Part shown: one piece after another, positions 37,333 to 46,860 of the stretch
How the letters are laid out: every line of letters starts with the position of its first letter
Position numbering within the stretch: position 1 is the first letter of the stretch
Origin: Pseudoalteromonas luteoviolacea
GTDB lineage: Bacteria; Pseudomonadota; Gammaproteobacteria; Enterobacterales; Alteromonadaceae
DNA length: 64,000 nt
Reading direction: 5' to 3'
Assembly (NCBI RefSeq): GCF_001750165.1
Contig: NZ_CP015412.1
Coordinates: 496,001 to 560,000 of the forward strand
Program-made: the position numbers and the translations under genes
The notes under the pieces: generated by a model
What the model was told of the DNA's origin: nothing
Seen by the model: only the letters and a program-made list of their open reading frames with translations
Database searches by the model: none

Positions 37333-40300
37333 GTGAAGCATCTTTGGTTGTTTGTAAGTATATTTTTTTTACATATCTCTTTTGAATCTTTTGGCAATGT
37401 CGCTTTTCAACAAACATGCCCTACTAAGCTTAATTCATATCTTCCTTCTAAACTTAAAGCTCAGTATAAAAAACATTTCAAAGACATTCTTGATGATGCA
37501 CGCGTTAACCAAAAGCCTATGACCTGGTCTAACTTGAGTGCGTGTAGACCAAACAACAAAAAGTTAAAAAGATACGTCAATGATGAATTGAATGATTTTT
37601 TATCAAAAAATTATAAGTCACTCGATGAAACAAGCCTATTTAACTATTTGGGCTTTCTTAATAATAGAATGATTTCTAAACGTTCCTTGTTGAGCGATGA
37701 GAAAAAAAACGATATTTTCGCTGCTTACATCAAGGTAAACCCTAACTCTGAGCTAGAAATTATTCATATTATTATGAATGATTTTGGTTATAGAAAGTCT
37801 TATTTACCCGCTTTTTTAACTGCTATAAAACCAGAGATAACTGCTAAAAATAAAAAGTCAATTCTTGAGGTTCTGTATGAATCAATTGAAATACTATACG
37901 AATTTCACGACGCCATTGTTAGTTTTAGCAGTGAAGCCACTAATAATGTAGCCAGTAGAGCAGCCATTGAACTATATGGTAATCTTTTTTTTACTGAACA
38001 AAATTTTGATTGTAAATTACAGTCATTGTGGGGGCATTATTATTCTGAAACGGATTATTACTCTAAGTTAGATAGATGGTTTAATCCATTAAATCTTAAA
38101 GATATAAATAAAATAAGATGGATTATTACTGATAGGGATTGTCATTTTTATGCTGATCATATTGCCTTGTTTTCATCAAAGTACTTTACTTCTTTTCAAT
38201 TATTAAATCCTACTAGTACTAAACTTGATTCGTTAACCGCTTCTTTAAGGATCATAAATAGCGTTCCTGAAAGTGAAAACTTTAATCGTAGAAATGAAAT
38301 TAGTAGTTTGGCAAAAGAGATTGTTAAAATTTCGTTTGGATTTAATATTTTTACGCAAGTTGAGAATGATAATAGGCGTGATTATTTGCGTGAATTGACC
38401 AAGTTTTCAAGTTTATTAGAAAGACAACAGTTAACAAAGGCAGTTTCAAAGGGCGTAAATGAGAAAATTACAAAGGAGTATAAAGAGCGAGTAATAAACT
38501 CTTCTGCAAGCAAGAGAAGATTTCAGGCGTTTGTAAATATCTGGTTAGTATATGATGCTTGGGTTAAAGGAAAGCATACTCTATCAGATCCCACCTCATT
38601 ATCTGAGCACGTTAAAAAGCTATTTAATGGAATAAACGATAATGAGCAAGCAGAACTGTTTTCATACATTAGTGAGCCTTTGTTTAATGCTTACATGTAC
38701 TCAGGTATGCATGTTCAAGCTACATTATTTTATAAAGACAGTTTTATTCCATTTTTGGAAAACAAAGAGCTTTTAAATGAGCTACACCGCCTTTCTAATA
38801 ACAGTTTCCCTTTCTTAAGATGGATTGAAAAACAAAATTTCGATCAGGGTAATGATGATGAGAGGATACGTGCTACCTTTAACAAGTTGAATGAGTTAAC
38901 AGCTAAAGATAGTAGTGCAATACATAAAGACTTTTTAAACATCTTATTCACCGGATACATTCATAATATGAAGTCTTGTGTTTGGGAGTTAGATCCTAAT
39001 ACCTTCATACAACAGAATTGGTTTACGCAGCGCTATCCGAATATTTGGTTTGAAATGATTGTAAGAGATCGTGAATCAGAAAAATGCAAAAAAAAGCACG
39101 AACATACTGCTAAAATATTAGAATTTGCTTTTAATAAACTTCTTATTAAAAGAAGCGAAAATGATATCGATGCTAGCAATAGGCTGATATCACCACATAG
39201 TATAGTCAATTGGATTAATGCTAGTTTGACAGCTTATGAAATACGATCTAGCGGTATTAAATCACAATATTTGCGAAATAACGAAGGTGAATTCTTTCCA
39301 CTTTTATTTATCTCATCACCATCAATAAATGTAAAAAAGGATTCGGATGCTGTCACGTTGAGAGTAAAGTTATTCAGAGAAATGGTTCAATACTTGAGTA
39401 GTACAGATGCTAATGAACTTGTATTAAATTCTATTATGGAATTTGCTTTAGGTATACCAAAAGAGCTTTATATTAAGATCGAAGGAGTAGAGTCCTTTAA
39501 GTCAAGATTAGACCGAGAACTGCAGAATCAACCAACTATTGACCTCCATCGTAATCTGTTGATATTAAAGTTGTATGATGACTCTTTTTTAGATTATTGG
39601 GAGGCTATTAAAAACGATGCCTCTATTTATGATAGAAGAAAGGCCAACCTAGCATACGTTTTTCAGCTTCATCCAAATAGCGAAGATTATATTGATGATA
39701 GATTGAAATTGATGCGTCACAAAATCGATGTACTCAGTGAGTTTGATATTGCTGCCATTACTAACTTGTATGACGACATAAACAAATCAAGTGAAAAAGC
39801 AACATTCCTCGATAGGTTTTATGAAAATTATACCGATATGGCATTTGTTCGTTACGACAATATTATAAAGATGGGTGCAAAATCTATCTATGGAGAACGT
39901 TTCTTATGCACTATGGCATGGTTTGACTCGAAGCAAAGTACATTCACTAATATTAAAAAGCAGGATGAGTTTTATGTCAAAGAAACAATTAATGCTTTTT
40001 TAGATTTAAACCTACAAACGATGAAAAGTAGTTTAGCTGAGAGTGATAAGAGCGATGAGGATTATTGCAGGCTCGATGCCACAGTTATGTCTCTATCTTC
40101 TGGCATGCATTATAAGCAAAAACGTGTATTTGAGCAAAATAGTAAAGTTAAAAATATTTTAGATAATACGGTCGAGTCTAGTATGCAGATCCCAATAGAT
40201 AAATTAGAGGAACTGAGAGAAAAAAGTAAACGCAATGATATAAGTAGCGATACTTGTTCAGATGCAGTTTTATTCTCAGGCGTTGCATATTGCAACCTGT

Positions 40301-41013
40301 TAGAATTTTCAAGCAGGGACAAAGTATCCGATAAAACCAGTGTATTCAATAAAGTAAGGTGGTTAAAGTCTTCTGATGAATTGAACAAACAGCTAGAGTT
40401 TGCATTCGTTCTGGCCGAAACACCTAAGCAAATATTACAAAATATTATTACTTTAGCGCACTTAACAACAGCCGAGCAGTCCATTTTTAAAGGTGGGTAC
40501 CTTTTTGATATTAAAAAATCTGAAACCGATACGAATGCGTCTTATCTTATATCTAAAGATGTTTACAAATTAATACTTGAAAAGTATTTAGAAACATCTC
40601 GTACTTCTGAACAGAAAAAAAAAAGCATTAAGGAAATATTAGACGTATGGGCATCGTCAAGAACGATAGACGAGAAAATACAGGACTTCCATATAGGGGC
40701 TGTTCAGGAAATGATAAATTATAGTTTTCCAAAAATTGTGATGGGGTTACTTAAAGAGCAAGAAGAACTCGATGTGGCGTCATCGTCATGCGATACTTGT
40801 TTATGGAAACCGGCCTATGATTTGAGCAGCTCTGAAGGCACACATAATTTCGCTAAGCCAACAGAGTTTTTAGACTTAGTGCAATGGTGGTCTAATTTTA
40901 GTCAAAACCGATTATATCAAAATACAAATCAGATATTAGGCTTGGGTCAGTTTATCCAAGGTCCTAATTCAAGGAAAGAAGCTCAAATAGATCTGGAAAA
41001 TGAGTCATTATGA
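37333..41013 (+). CDS. Giant exported protein of unknown function
   Basis: About 1226 residues. I choose GTG at 37333: AAAGGA ends 6 bases before it and the protein then begins with a clean signal peptide (MKHLWLFVSIFFLHISFESF). A TTG two codons earlier is too near that site. The rest is almost wholly alpha-helical, Lys/Asn/Asp-rich and without transmembrane segments, hinting at a solenoid. Cysteines near the N-terminus (about 29 and 67) and a C-terminal SSSCDTCLW suggest disulfides. No known domain seen. Its stop overlaps the next start (ATGA), so it is co-translated with the 1140-residue protein. Confidence 0.7.
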   Translation: MKHLWLFVSIFFLHISFESFGNVAFQQTCPTKLNSYLPSKLKAQYKKHFKDILDDARVNQKPMTWSNLSACRPNNKKLKRYVNDELNDFLSKNYKSLDETSLFNYLGFLNNRMISKRSLLSDEKKNDIFAAYIKVNPNSELEIIHIIMNDFGYRKSYLPAFLTAIKPEITAKNKKSILEVLYESIEILYEFHDAIVSFSSEATNNVASRAAIELYGNLFFTEQNFDCKLQSLWGHYYSETDYYSKLDRWFNPLNLKDINKIRWIITDRDCHFYADHIALFSSKYFTSFQLLNPTSTKLDSLTASLRIINSVPESENFNRRNEISSLAKEIVKISFGFNIFTQVENDNRRDYLRELTKFSSLLERQQLTKAVSKGVNEKITKEYKERVINSSASKRRFQAFVNIWLVYDAWVKGKHTLSDPTSLSEHVKKLFNGINDNEQAELFSYISEPLFNAYMYSGMHVQATLFYKDSFIPFLENKELLNELHRLSNNSFPFLRWIEKQNFDQGNDDERIRATFNKLNELTAKDSSAIHKDFLNILFTGYIHNMKSCVWELDPNTFIQQNWFTQRYPNIWFEMIVRDRESEKCKKKHEHTAKILEFAFNKLLIKRSENDIDASNRLISPHSIVNWINASLTAYEIRSSGIKSQYLRNNEGEFFPLLFISSPSINVKKDSDAVTLRVKLFREMVQYLSSTDANELVLNSIMEFALGIPKELYIKIEGVESFKSRLDRELQNQPTIDLHRNLLILKLYDDSFLDYWEAIKNDASIYDRRKANLAYVFQLHPNSEDYIDDRLKLMRHKIDVLSEFDIAAITNLYDDINKSSEKATFLDRFYENYTDMAFVRYDNIIKMGAKSIYGERFLCTMAWFDSKQSTFTNIKKQDEFYVKETINAFLDLNLQTMKSSLAESDKSDEDYCRLDATVMSLSSGMHYKQKRVFEQNSKVKNILDNTVESSMQIPIDKLEELREKSKRNDISSDTCSDAVLFSGVAYCNLLEFSSRDKVSDKTSVFNKVRWLKSSDELNKQLEFAFVLAETPKQILQNIITLAHLTTAEQSIFKGGYLFDIKKSETDTNASYLISKDVYKLILEKYLETSRTSEQKKKSIKEILDVWASSRTIDEKIQDFHIGAVQEMINYSFPKIVMGLLKEQEELDVASSSCDTCLWKPAYDLSSSEGTHNFAKPTEFLDLVQWWSNFSQNRLYQNTNQILGLGQFIQGPNSRKEAQIDLENESL

Positions 41014-44000
41014 AGCTCATAAACGCTTTTTATTATTTGGTCTATATATTTTTACTACTTGCACCTTTAACCGTTTTGAGTGATCAGAGCAGAGCTGACT
41101 CTTGTGATAGTTACATGCACCCTTCTTCGATGCTGAAATGCTTGTATCAAGCTAAATCATCTAAGATAACAAAGCCAAGTAAAGACCATTTGGATAAGCT
41201 AGTAAGCCAAAATAAAGAAGGGTATACTCATAGCCGCTTAGAAAGCCTCTGGATGGGTGATCGCAATGCGTTAAGAACTCACCTAAGTACATATAAAGGT
41301 ACACCTATTAAGTTTAATCAATGGCTAGCTAATCACGATATACCCAAGCATTATTATGTTGATGAAAATAATGTCGAATTATATTTTTACCCATTCATCG
41401 AGCAACTGGCTGTTACGGTAGACGGTAAAAAAATTGAGTTCTCAAGCAGCTTCAATGATAAAACCCTGACAGATGCATTTTTTGAATACATTCAACTTAT
41501 TCGATTATTGCACGTTGATGAAACTTCCAGTACAGGCAACTCTATACAGACCTCTTTCTCTCTACTATCTAAATATTCGCAAAAAACCTTAGCAGAAAGT
41601 CTCCCTGATTTAAGTAAATTAACAAAACATACACTCTCTGCTTTTCATGGCGACTATGTTTTTGATGTTCATTTTTACCAAGGAAATAGCAGTGAAGACT
41701 TTCAAGTTTTAAGCCAACCAAATAAGAAGTTCATAGAAAGTACAGCGTGCGGTTTTGGAACTAAAACATGTACTGGCAAAGATGCGTTATTTAGTAAAAT
41801 CGCTGAAAAAGAAATGAAAATGAGGAGGTTATTAAAGACGGTCCAAGTTTGTATAAACGACGAATTGTGCAAACCAGATTTATTAGCCGACTGGTTTAAT
41901 CATTTAGGACAACTGTACCCTCCTCTGACATATTGGCAACCTCAAAACATTGAAAACGAGGATATTCAAGCAATCCAGTTAAGAAAGGATAACTGGATCC
42001 AAGCGTTCTTAAATGATAAGAAGCATCCAGCAGAGATATTAAATAAAATTAAAAAAGCGATACTGTGGCCACAAGTTAAAAAAATCCATGCTGAATCGTC
42101 TGGGAGTACATACCCAAAACGGCTAGAGCTATTAGAACAGAGTATCAGCGCCAATATACCTGCTAATGATGAGCCATACCTACATGGTAGTGCTAAAGCG
42201 CGAGATAAACCGCACCCTCGTCCACAAAAAACAATAAAAGTAATTGATTTTACATACACTTTAAATAACTACATATTGTCTTCTTTAAAGGAGTTAAGTG
42301 AAGAGTATGATATCAATGAACAGGTACCTGTTCTTGGGGAAGATATAAAGCTCATTTTTCCTGAAGAGAATGATTGGAAAATAGCCATCTCAAGTAAACA
42401 AATCACGAAATTTCTGCGTGCCAACGATGTCAGTGACAAGCAAATACGCACAATAAAGTTGACGGTTACAATTGATGATGACTCTATAAACCAATTATGG
42501 AAGTCTTTTTTTGCCGAACACTTTGCTGTAAGTGATAATCAACATAATGGAACACTAGGGTACAGAGATGTTAATGTTCATCTATCAGTTGGCGATAAGG
42601 AGTTTGCGACAGTATTTAAAGTTGAAAAATATTGGCCAAGCTGGTTTGCACAACCTGTAAACGATACACTCAGTAAATACTTTTTAATGCTCACATCAGG
42701 CTTTGTTGTGTGTATATTAGTCTTTGGGTACCGAGCTGGCCAATGGCCATATAAACTCAAACAGCAGCCAAAACGTAAGAAGGTTTTTGCATACATTACC
42801 TTGTTGTTCTTTCCGTCTATGCTCACCTTGATTCTATACATTAATCCCCCCCAAATTGTGACCACAGATAGTTATGGAGAGAGGCTGGATATTTATGTCC
42901 CATATCATAAAGTGATAAGCGACCAAGAGTTTGATGTAATCTTTAAACTATTAAACACTATTGAAAAGACATACAAGAGTAAGTATCAAGCCTGTAATTT
43001 GGCACAAGACTTTTCTCAAAAAACATGGGCTGAAATCGGGTATTGTGTTTGGGTTGCTTTTTTTCCTTCCGATACAATAAGCAGTCAAGATGACAATCAT
43101 ACTATAAAGACACCTGTCATCGGTCCCCCGCCCTTATTTAGAGTGATCGCTTATAATTGGAATCATTCAAATAATCTGTTGTGTGAGAATGGCTATCAGA
43201 GATCTGTTTCGGAGGCGATAGATTGTTTGAAAAAGAAAAAGGGAGCGCTTTTGAAAATGGAGCCTGCCTGCCCTTCTATTTATGGCAATGCCTGTCCTCA
43301 AGCTAAACACGTTCATATTGATAAAGATCCTAGATTCTATCCTACTGAGTCGATTGTTATTTATGACGGTGACCACGGTAAACTTGACTCAAAATTGACA
43401 CATAGCACAGAGTTATTTGCTGATAGTGGCTTTAATAGTCGAGTGAAATCAATTTTTATCCCAACTCCGACACGTTCAGATAACATTTCGCTTGAACAAA
43501 GAGTTAAGTTTGTTGCTACAAACAGCGATACCACATGCGTGTTAGCCAGTGATCGTTGCTTGAAGGTGGATAGCGCAAAATTGTCTGATGAAGTAAAGAG
43601 ATATTTAAATTCCGATAAAGCTAAGGAGTTGGCACTGCCTTGTGAGATAGTCAATCGAGATACGAATTGTGATAATCAGGAGCGCTATAATTTGGTGGCT
43701 AAGCGGCTTGCATTTATTGATGTTGACGCATTTGGCTCAGATTCAACTTTAGAAGACGTTTCGGCATGGATTCTCAGTAGTTACCAAGGAAGATTTGAGC
43801 ATGCCACAAAAGGAAATTCAGATATTGTTCGGATTAAAGTTGTGGATCAAAGATATGTTTATATCATTCTACTATCGGCCTTATTTATTCTGTTGATGCT
43901 TTATTACCACAAAAACGGTTCGGTACAATTAGATATCACAAGGTCCATACTTGCTATCTTGGCAGGCGTGATTGTTGTGAGTACTTTCTTAATATTTGTT

Positions 44001-44432
44001 TATTTTTTTGGTGTCGATAAATGGATTAGTAACGGCGCTGATATATCAACATCTAGTATATATATTTACTTGGTTATTGTTGCTGTTATCGTGATTTCAT
44101 GCTTTTTACCAAATTTGATAAGATTATTACTTCTGGTCTCAAATCATCCATACGTATTACTTAACAGAGATAACGTTGATAACTCCGAGCTAAACTTGCT
44201 TTCCACCGGATATACGGGATATAAAAAATATTGTTATTTGTTTTTTGGTGAATTATCTCGTTGGGTATGCTTAGTATTAATCACTTCTTCGGTTTTATTA
44301 TGGGCTATTTCGCCGACTGCATTTTATCCAGAACAATTTATGTTATTAGGTAATTACAATAGTACCTTGTTCATAGCTGCAAGTTTCTGGACTTTAGCCG
44401 TTATTTTATTTTATATTAACAAAGAGCGTTGA
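41010..44432 (+). CDS. Giant membrane protein with large periplasmic parts, unknown function
   Basis: 1140 residues. An N-terminal hydrophobic signal or anchor (5-25), a periplasmic region to about 555, helices at about 556-576 and 592-611, a second exported region to about 945 with several Cys, then about five helices (948-965, 978-1000, 1015-1040, 1084-1100, 1117-1135). It looks like an integral envelope component. Its ATG overlaps the stop of the giant exported protein, and a MoxR gene follows after 28 bases. No known domain recognised. Confidence 0.7.
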   Translation: MKLINAFYYLVYIFLLLAPLTVLSDQSRADSCDSYMHPSSMLKCLYQAKSSKITKPSKDHLDKLVSQNKEGYTHSRLESLWMGDRNALRTHLSTYKGTPIKFNQWLANHDIPKHYYVDENNVELYFYPFIEQLAVTVDGKKIEFSSSFNDKTLTDAFFEYIQLIRLLHVDETSSTGNSIQTSFSLLSKYSQKTLAESLPDLSKLTKHTLSAFHGDYVFDVHFYQGNSSEDFQVLSQPNKKFIESTACGFGTKTCTGKDALFSKIAEKEMKMRRLLKTVQVCINDELCKPDLLADWFNHLGQLYPPLTYWQPQNIENEDIQAIQLRKDNWIQAFLNDKKHPAEILNKIKKAILWPQVKKIHAESSGSTYPKRLELLEQSISANIPANDEPYLHGSAKARDKPHPRPQKTIKVIDFTYTLNNYILSSLKELSEEYDINEQVPVLGEDIKLIFPEENDWKIAISSKQITKFLRANDVSDKQIRTIKLTVTIDDDSINQLWKSFFAEHFAVSDNQHNGTLGYRDVNVHLSVGDKEFATVFKVEKYWPSWFAQPVNDTLSKYFLMLTSGFVVCILVFGYRAGQWPYKLKQQPKRKKVFAYITLLFFPSMLTLILYINPPQIVTTDSYGERLDIYVPYHKVISDQEFDVIFKLLNTIEKTYKSKYQACNLAQDFSQKTWAEIGYCVWVAFFPSDTISSQDDNHTIKTPVIGPPPLFRVIAYNWNHSNNLLCENGYQRSVSEAIDCLKKKKGALLKMEPACPSIYGNACPQAKHVHIDKDPRFYPTESIVIYDGDHGKLDSKLTHSTELFADSGFNSRVKSIFIPTPTRSDNISLEQRVKFVATNSDTTCVLASDRCLKVDSAKLSDEVKRYLNSDKAKELALPCEIVNRDTNCDNQERYNLVAKRLAFIDVDAFGSDSTLEDVSAWILSSYQGRFEHATKGNSDIVRIKVVDQRYVYIILLSALFILLMLYYHKNGSVQLDITRSILAILAGVIVVSTFLIFVYFFGVDKWISNGADISTSSIYIYLVIVAVIVISCFLPNLIRLLLLVSNHPYVLLNRDNVDNSELNLLSTGYTGYKKYCYLFFGELSRWVCLVLITSSVLLWAISPTAFYPEQFMLLGNYNSTLFIAASFWTLAVILFYINKER

Positions 44433-44460
44433 TTTATTAACACTTTGTAATGGGATTTAG

Positions 44461-45798
44461 ATGGATTTTTTTTTAAAACAGGTAATAAGTAGTCAAAAAC
44501 TTGATAGAAAAATTGCCAAAGAGTGTATTGATATACTTAGAGAGCAGATCAAACAAATTGTGATTGGGCAGGACGAAGTTGTTGATCAAGTTGTACTTTG
44601 TTTTTTGATGGGAGAACACTGTTTACTAGAAGGGCTTCCTGGTTTGGCTAAAACACAGTTGGCAAAATCGTTAGCGCAGTTGTCTGGTTTAGAATTTCAA
44701 AGAGCGCAGTTCGTGCCTGATATGATGCCGCAAGACCTCTTGTACAGAGAAACGATAGACAGTAGCAACAAAATGGGGTTAAGGCCCATTTTTGGCAAAG
44801 TTTTCACCAACATCATGGTGGCTGATGAGATAAATCGTGCGCCATCAAAAGTACAAGCTGCCCTGCTTGAAGTATGTAGCGAGAAAGAAGTCAGCATCAT
44901 CACCAAATCCAAAACATTGGCGGCAAGACCAGCTATTGAACGGCTTTATGATGAAAATGAAGACCCAGAAGGCTGCAGGCACGAACATGTTGAGCTGGAA
45001 AAAAAGCTATCTAAAATCTATTTTCAGGTCTTGGACCCTAATGACTTACGTAAGCAGCTAAATCAATTTATGGTTGTTGCGACTATGAACCCAATAGAGC
45101 AGGAAGGTGTTTACCCTTTGAGTGAAGCGCAAATGGATCGTTTTGCCATGCGCTTACAAATAAGACAGCCAAACCAAACTGATTACGGAAAAATTAGTGA
45201 GCAACTGTTTCAAAGTGGTCACTGTGGCGCCAATCCACTTGATGATAAAGAAGTAGCAAAAAGACACTTTCATTGTCTATATTTTTTAACGTGGCTGCAA
45301 ACCGAAAAATTATTTACAGAAAGTGCCCATGAAAAATGGCGCAGTAATCCACTCAAAGCAATTATCGAGCACTTTATCGACTTTACACACCTTCAAAAGC
45401 CATTATTTTCTGGGCAAAATAGCGCACGGTTTGGTAATAAAAATACAGACGAAAATAAACAGCTACTGTTGAACGCACAACTGAAAACTTGGCTTAAAAG
45501 TGATAATCATAAATATCAGCAGGTCGCTAAGAATATACTGACTTATCTAGAAGACGATAATTACCCTGAAGTGTATTCAGGTGCTAGTCCAAGAGGTTTA
45601 TTAAAATTAATAAAAGCCATTCACGTTAAAGCGTTTTTGAATGGAGAAGAGCCCAGCTTTCATCATCTGAAGCATATTGCAAATTATATCTTGAATCATA
45701 GGGTCAAAATTGTCGCAACACGTTACGGTGAAGCGGATACCAGTGAATTTATAGAACGTTTATTGGCGTGTTTTGAGCCTTTGTCTGAAGATACATGA
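44461..45798 (+). CDS. MoxR-family AAA+ ATPase with an extra insert
   Basis: 445 residues. Walker A is GLPGLAKTQLAKSL (about 60), Walker B VADEINRAPSKVQAALLE (about 120), sensor 1 VVATMNPIEQEG (about 202) and the arginine-finger region LSEAQMDRFAMRL. Between the pre-sensor strand SIITKSKTL and sensor 1 there is an insert of about 50 charged residues, which ordinary MoxR proteins lack. It also has a long C-terminal part (after about 240) with a lid-like region PEVYSGASPRGLLKLIKAI. MoxR ATPases remodel or insert cofactors into partner proteins, commonly with a vWA protein, here the next gene. Confidence 0.88.
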   Translation: MDFFLKQVISSQKLDRKIAKECIDILREQIKQIVIGQDEVVDQVVLCFLMGEHCLLEGLPGLAKTQLAKSLAQLSGLEFQRAQFVPDMMPQDLLYRETIDSSNKMGLRPIFGKVFTNIMVADEINRAPSKVQAALLEVCSEKEVSIITKSKTLAARPAIERLYDENEDPEGCRHEHVELEKKLSKIYFQVLDPNDLRKQLNQFMVVATMNPIEQEGVYPLSEAQMDRFAMRLQIRQPNQTDYGKISEQLFQSGHCGANPLDDKEVAKRHFHCLYFLTWLQTEKLFTESAHEKWRSNPLKAIIEHFIDFTHLQKPLFSGQNSARFGNKNTDENKQLLLNAQLKTWLKSDNHKYQQVAKNILTYLEDDNYPEVYSGASPRGLLKLIKAIHVKAFLNGEEPSFHHLKHIANYILNHRVKIVATRYGEADTSEFIERLLACFEPLSEDT

Positions 45799-45819
45799 TA
45801 GTCACTTAGAAGAGATTTG

Positions 45820-46860
45820 ATGGAACAAATAACGCGCTCGTCAGAACATAGAAAGTTAAGCCGAGCTTTAGATTCGATAAAAAAACGTTTGTATCATTAC
45901 TTAGCGAAAATTGACATTCCTTACACTCACCCTGCTTATGCTGTGAAAATTGGTGAGTTTAAAAGTCCAAGGTTTGCATCTGAAGGCATTGAATGGAGTA
46001 ATATGCGAGGGTTTGAGCTAGGAGATAATGTTAATCAAATTTCAAAACGGAGCCTACAGTACTTTGCTTGTGGTAAGGATTCTGCGCGAACTGCTATTCA
46101 GTTAGATCATGTACACATTAATCAATGGCAGCAGTATTCTGAGAAGCAGTTAGTGGTTGTGCTTGACGCATCACGGTCGATTTTGGCGGGTTTATTTAGT
46201 GAAAAAGGGATCCCAACTAAACTGGATAACTACTTTTATACTTTAACTAATTTGCTATCAATCGCTTATGCGAAAAAATTTAAGCTTAGTATTGTAATCT
46301 CATCTGATAATCAATGCTTTGAATTAAAGTGTGAGTCAAAAGCCGGTTTCTTTTATCAAGTTTTAGAAAAGTTACAACATATATGGTTTTATTCGCTCGG
46401 AAAAATCGCTAAAAATGAAAAAGAAGGTTTTTCATTGTCTGCGGGTTTAGACTACACACTCTCATTGAAAAATAAAGCGTTGGTTGTTTGTATATCTGAT
46501 TTTTTGGACCCAATTGATGACTATAGAAAAGCCCTTTCATTAGTATTTGATAAGCATCATTGTATACTCGCTAACATATCTACTCATCATGAGCGAATAT
46601 ATCCCGTACCAAGTTTCTTCCATTTTACCTATACCAGCATACCAAGATGGGAATCTGCTAGGTATTTAGAACACACTTCATCTGAACCCGTATGTAATAC
46701 CAAAAGCTCAATCAAACGCTGGAATAAAGTTCAAAAGCATTCAATTGAAGAGCTAACTAAGCTGGTGAAGGCACATAATACGACAGTTTACGATTTTAAC
46801 TTGGGTAATGAAAACGAAGTGTTCAAGCTACTTTGTCAAAGCCTTTCGGAGGTAGAATAA
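45820..46860 (+). CDS. DUF58 protein with a vWA-type MIDAS motif
   Basis: About 346 residues. An N-terminal GEFKSPRFASEGIEWSNMRGFELGD resembles the DUF58 signature before the vWA-like core. The core begins LVVVLDASRSILAG, a full DxSxS metal-binding MIDAS motif, and continues with CISDFLDPIDDY. Soluble, no membrane anchor, unlike the paralogue at 55846. Forms the usual MoxR-plus-vWA pair with the gene before it (21-base gap). An ATG at 45820 is preferred to the TTG just before. The stop overlaps the next start (TAATG). Confidence 0.82.
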   Translation: MEQITRSSEHRKLSRALDSIKKRLYHYLAKIDIPYTHPAYAVKIGEFKSPRFASEGIEWSNMRGFELGDNVNQISKRSLQYFACGKDSARTAIQLDHVHINQWQQYSEKQLVVVLDASRSILAGLFSEKGIPTKLDNYFYTLTNLLSIAYAKKFKLSIVISSDNQCFELKCESKAGFFYQVLEKLQHIWFYSLGKIAKNEKEGFSLSAGLDYTLSLKNKALVVCISDFLDPIDDYRKALSLVFDKHHCILANISTHHERIYPVPSFFHFTYTSIPRWESARYLEHTSSEPVCNTKSSIKRWNKVQKHSIEELTKLVKAHNTTVYDFNLGNENEVFKLLCQSLSEVE

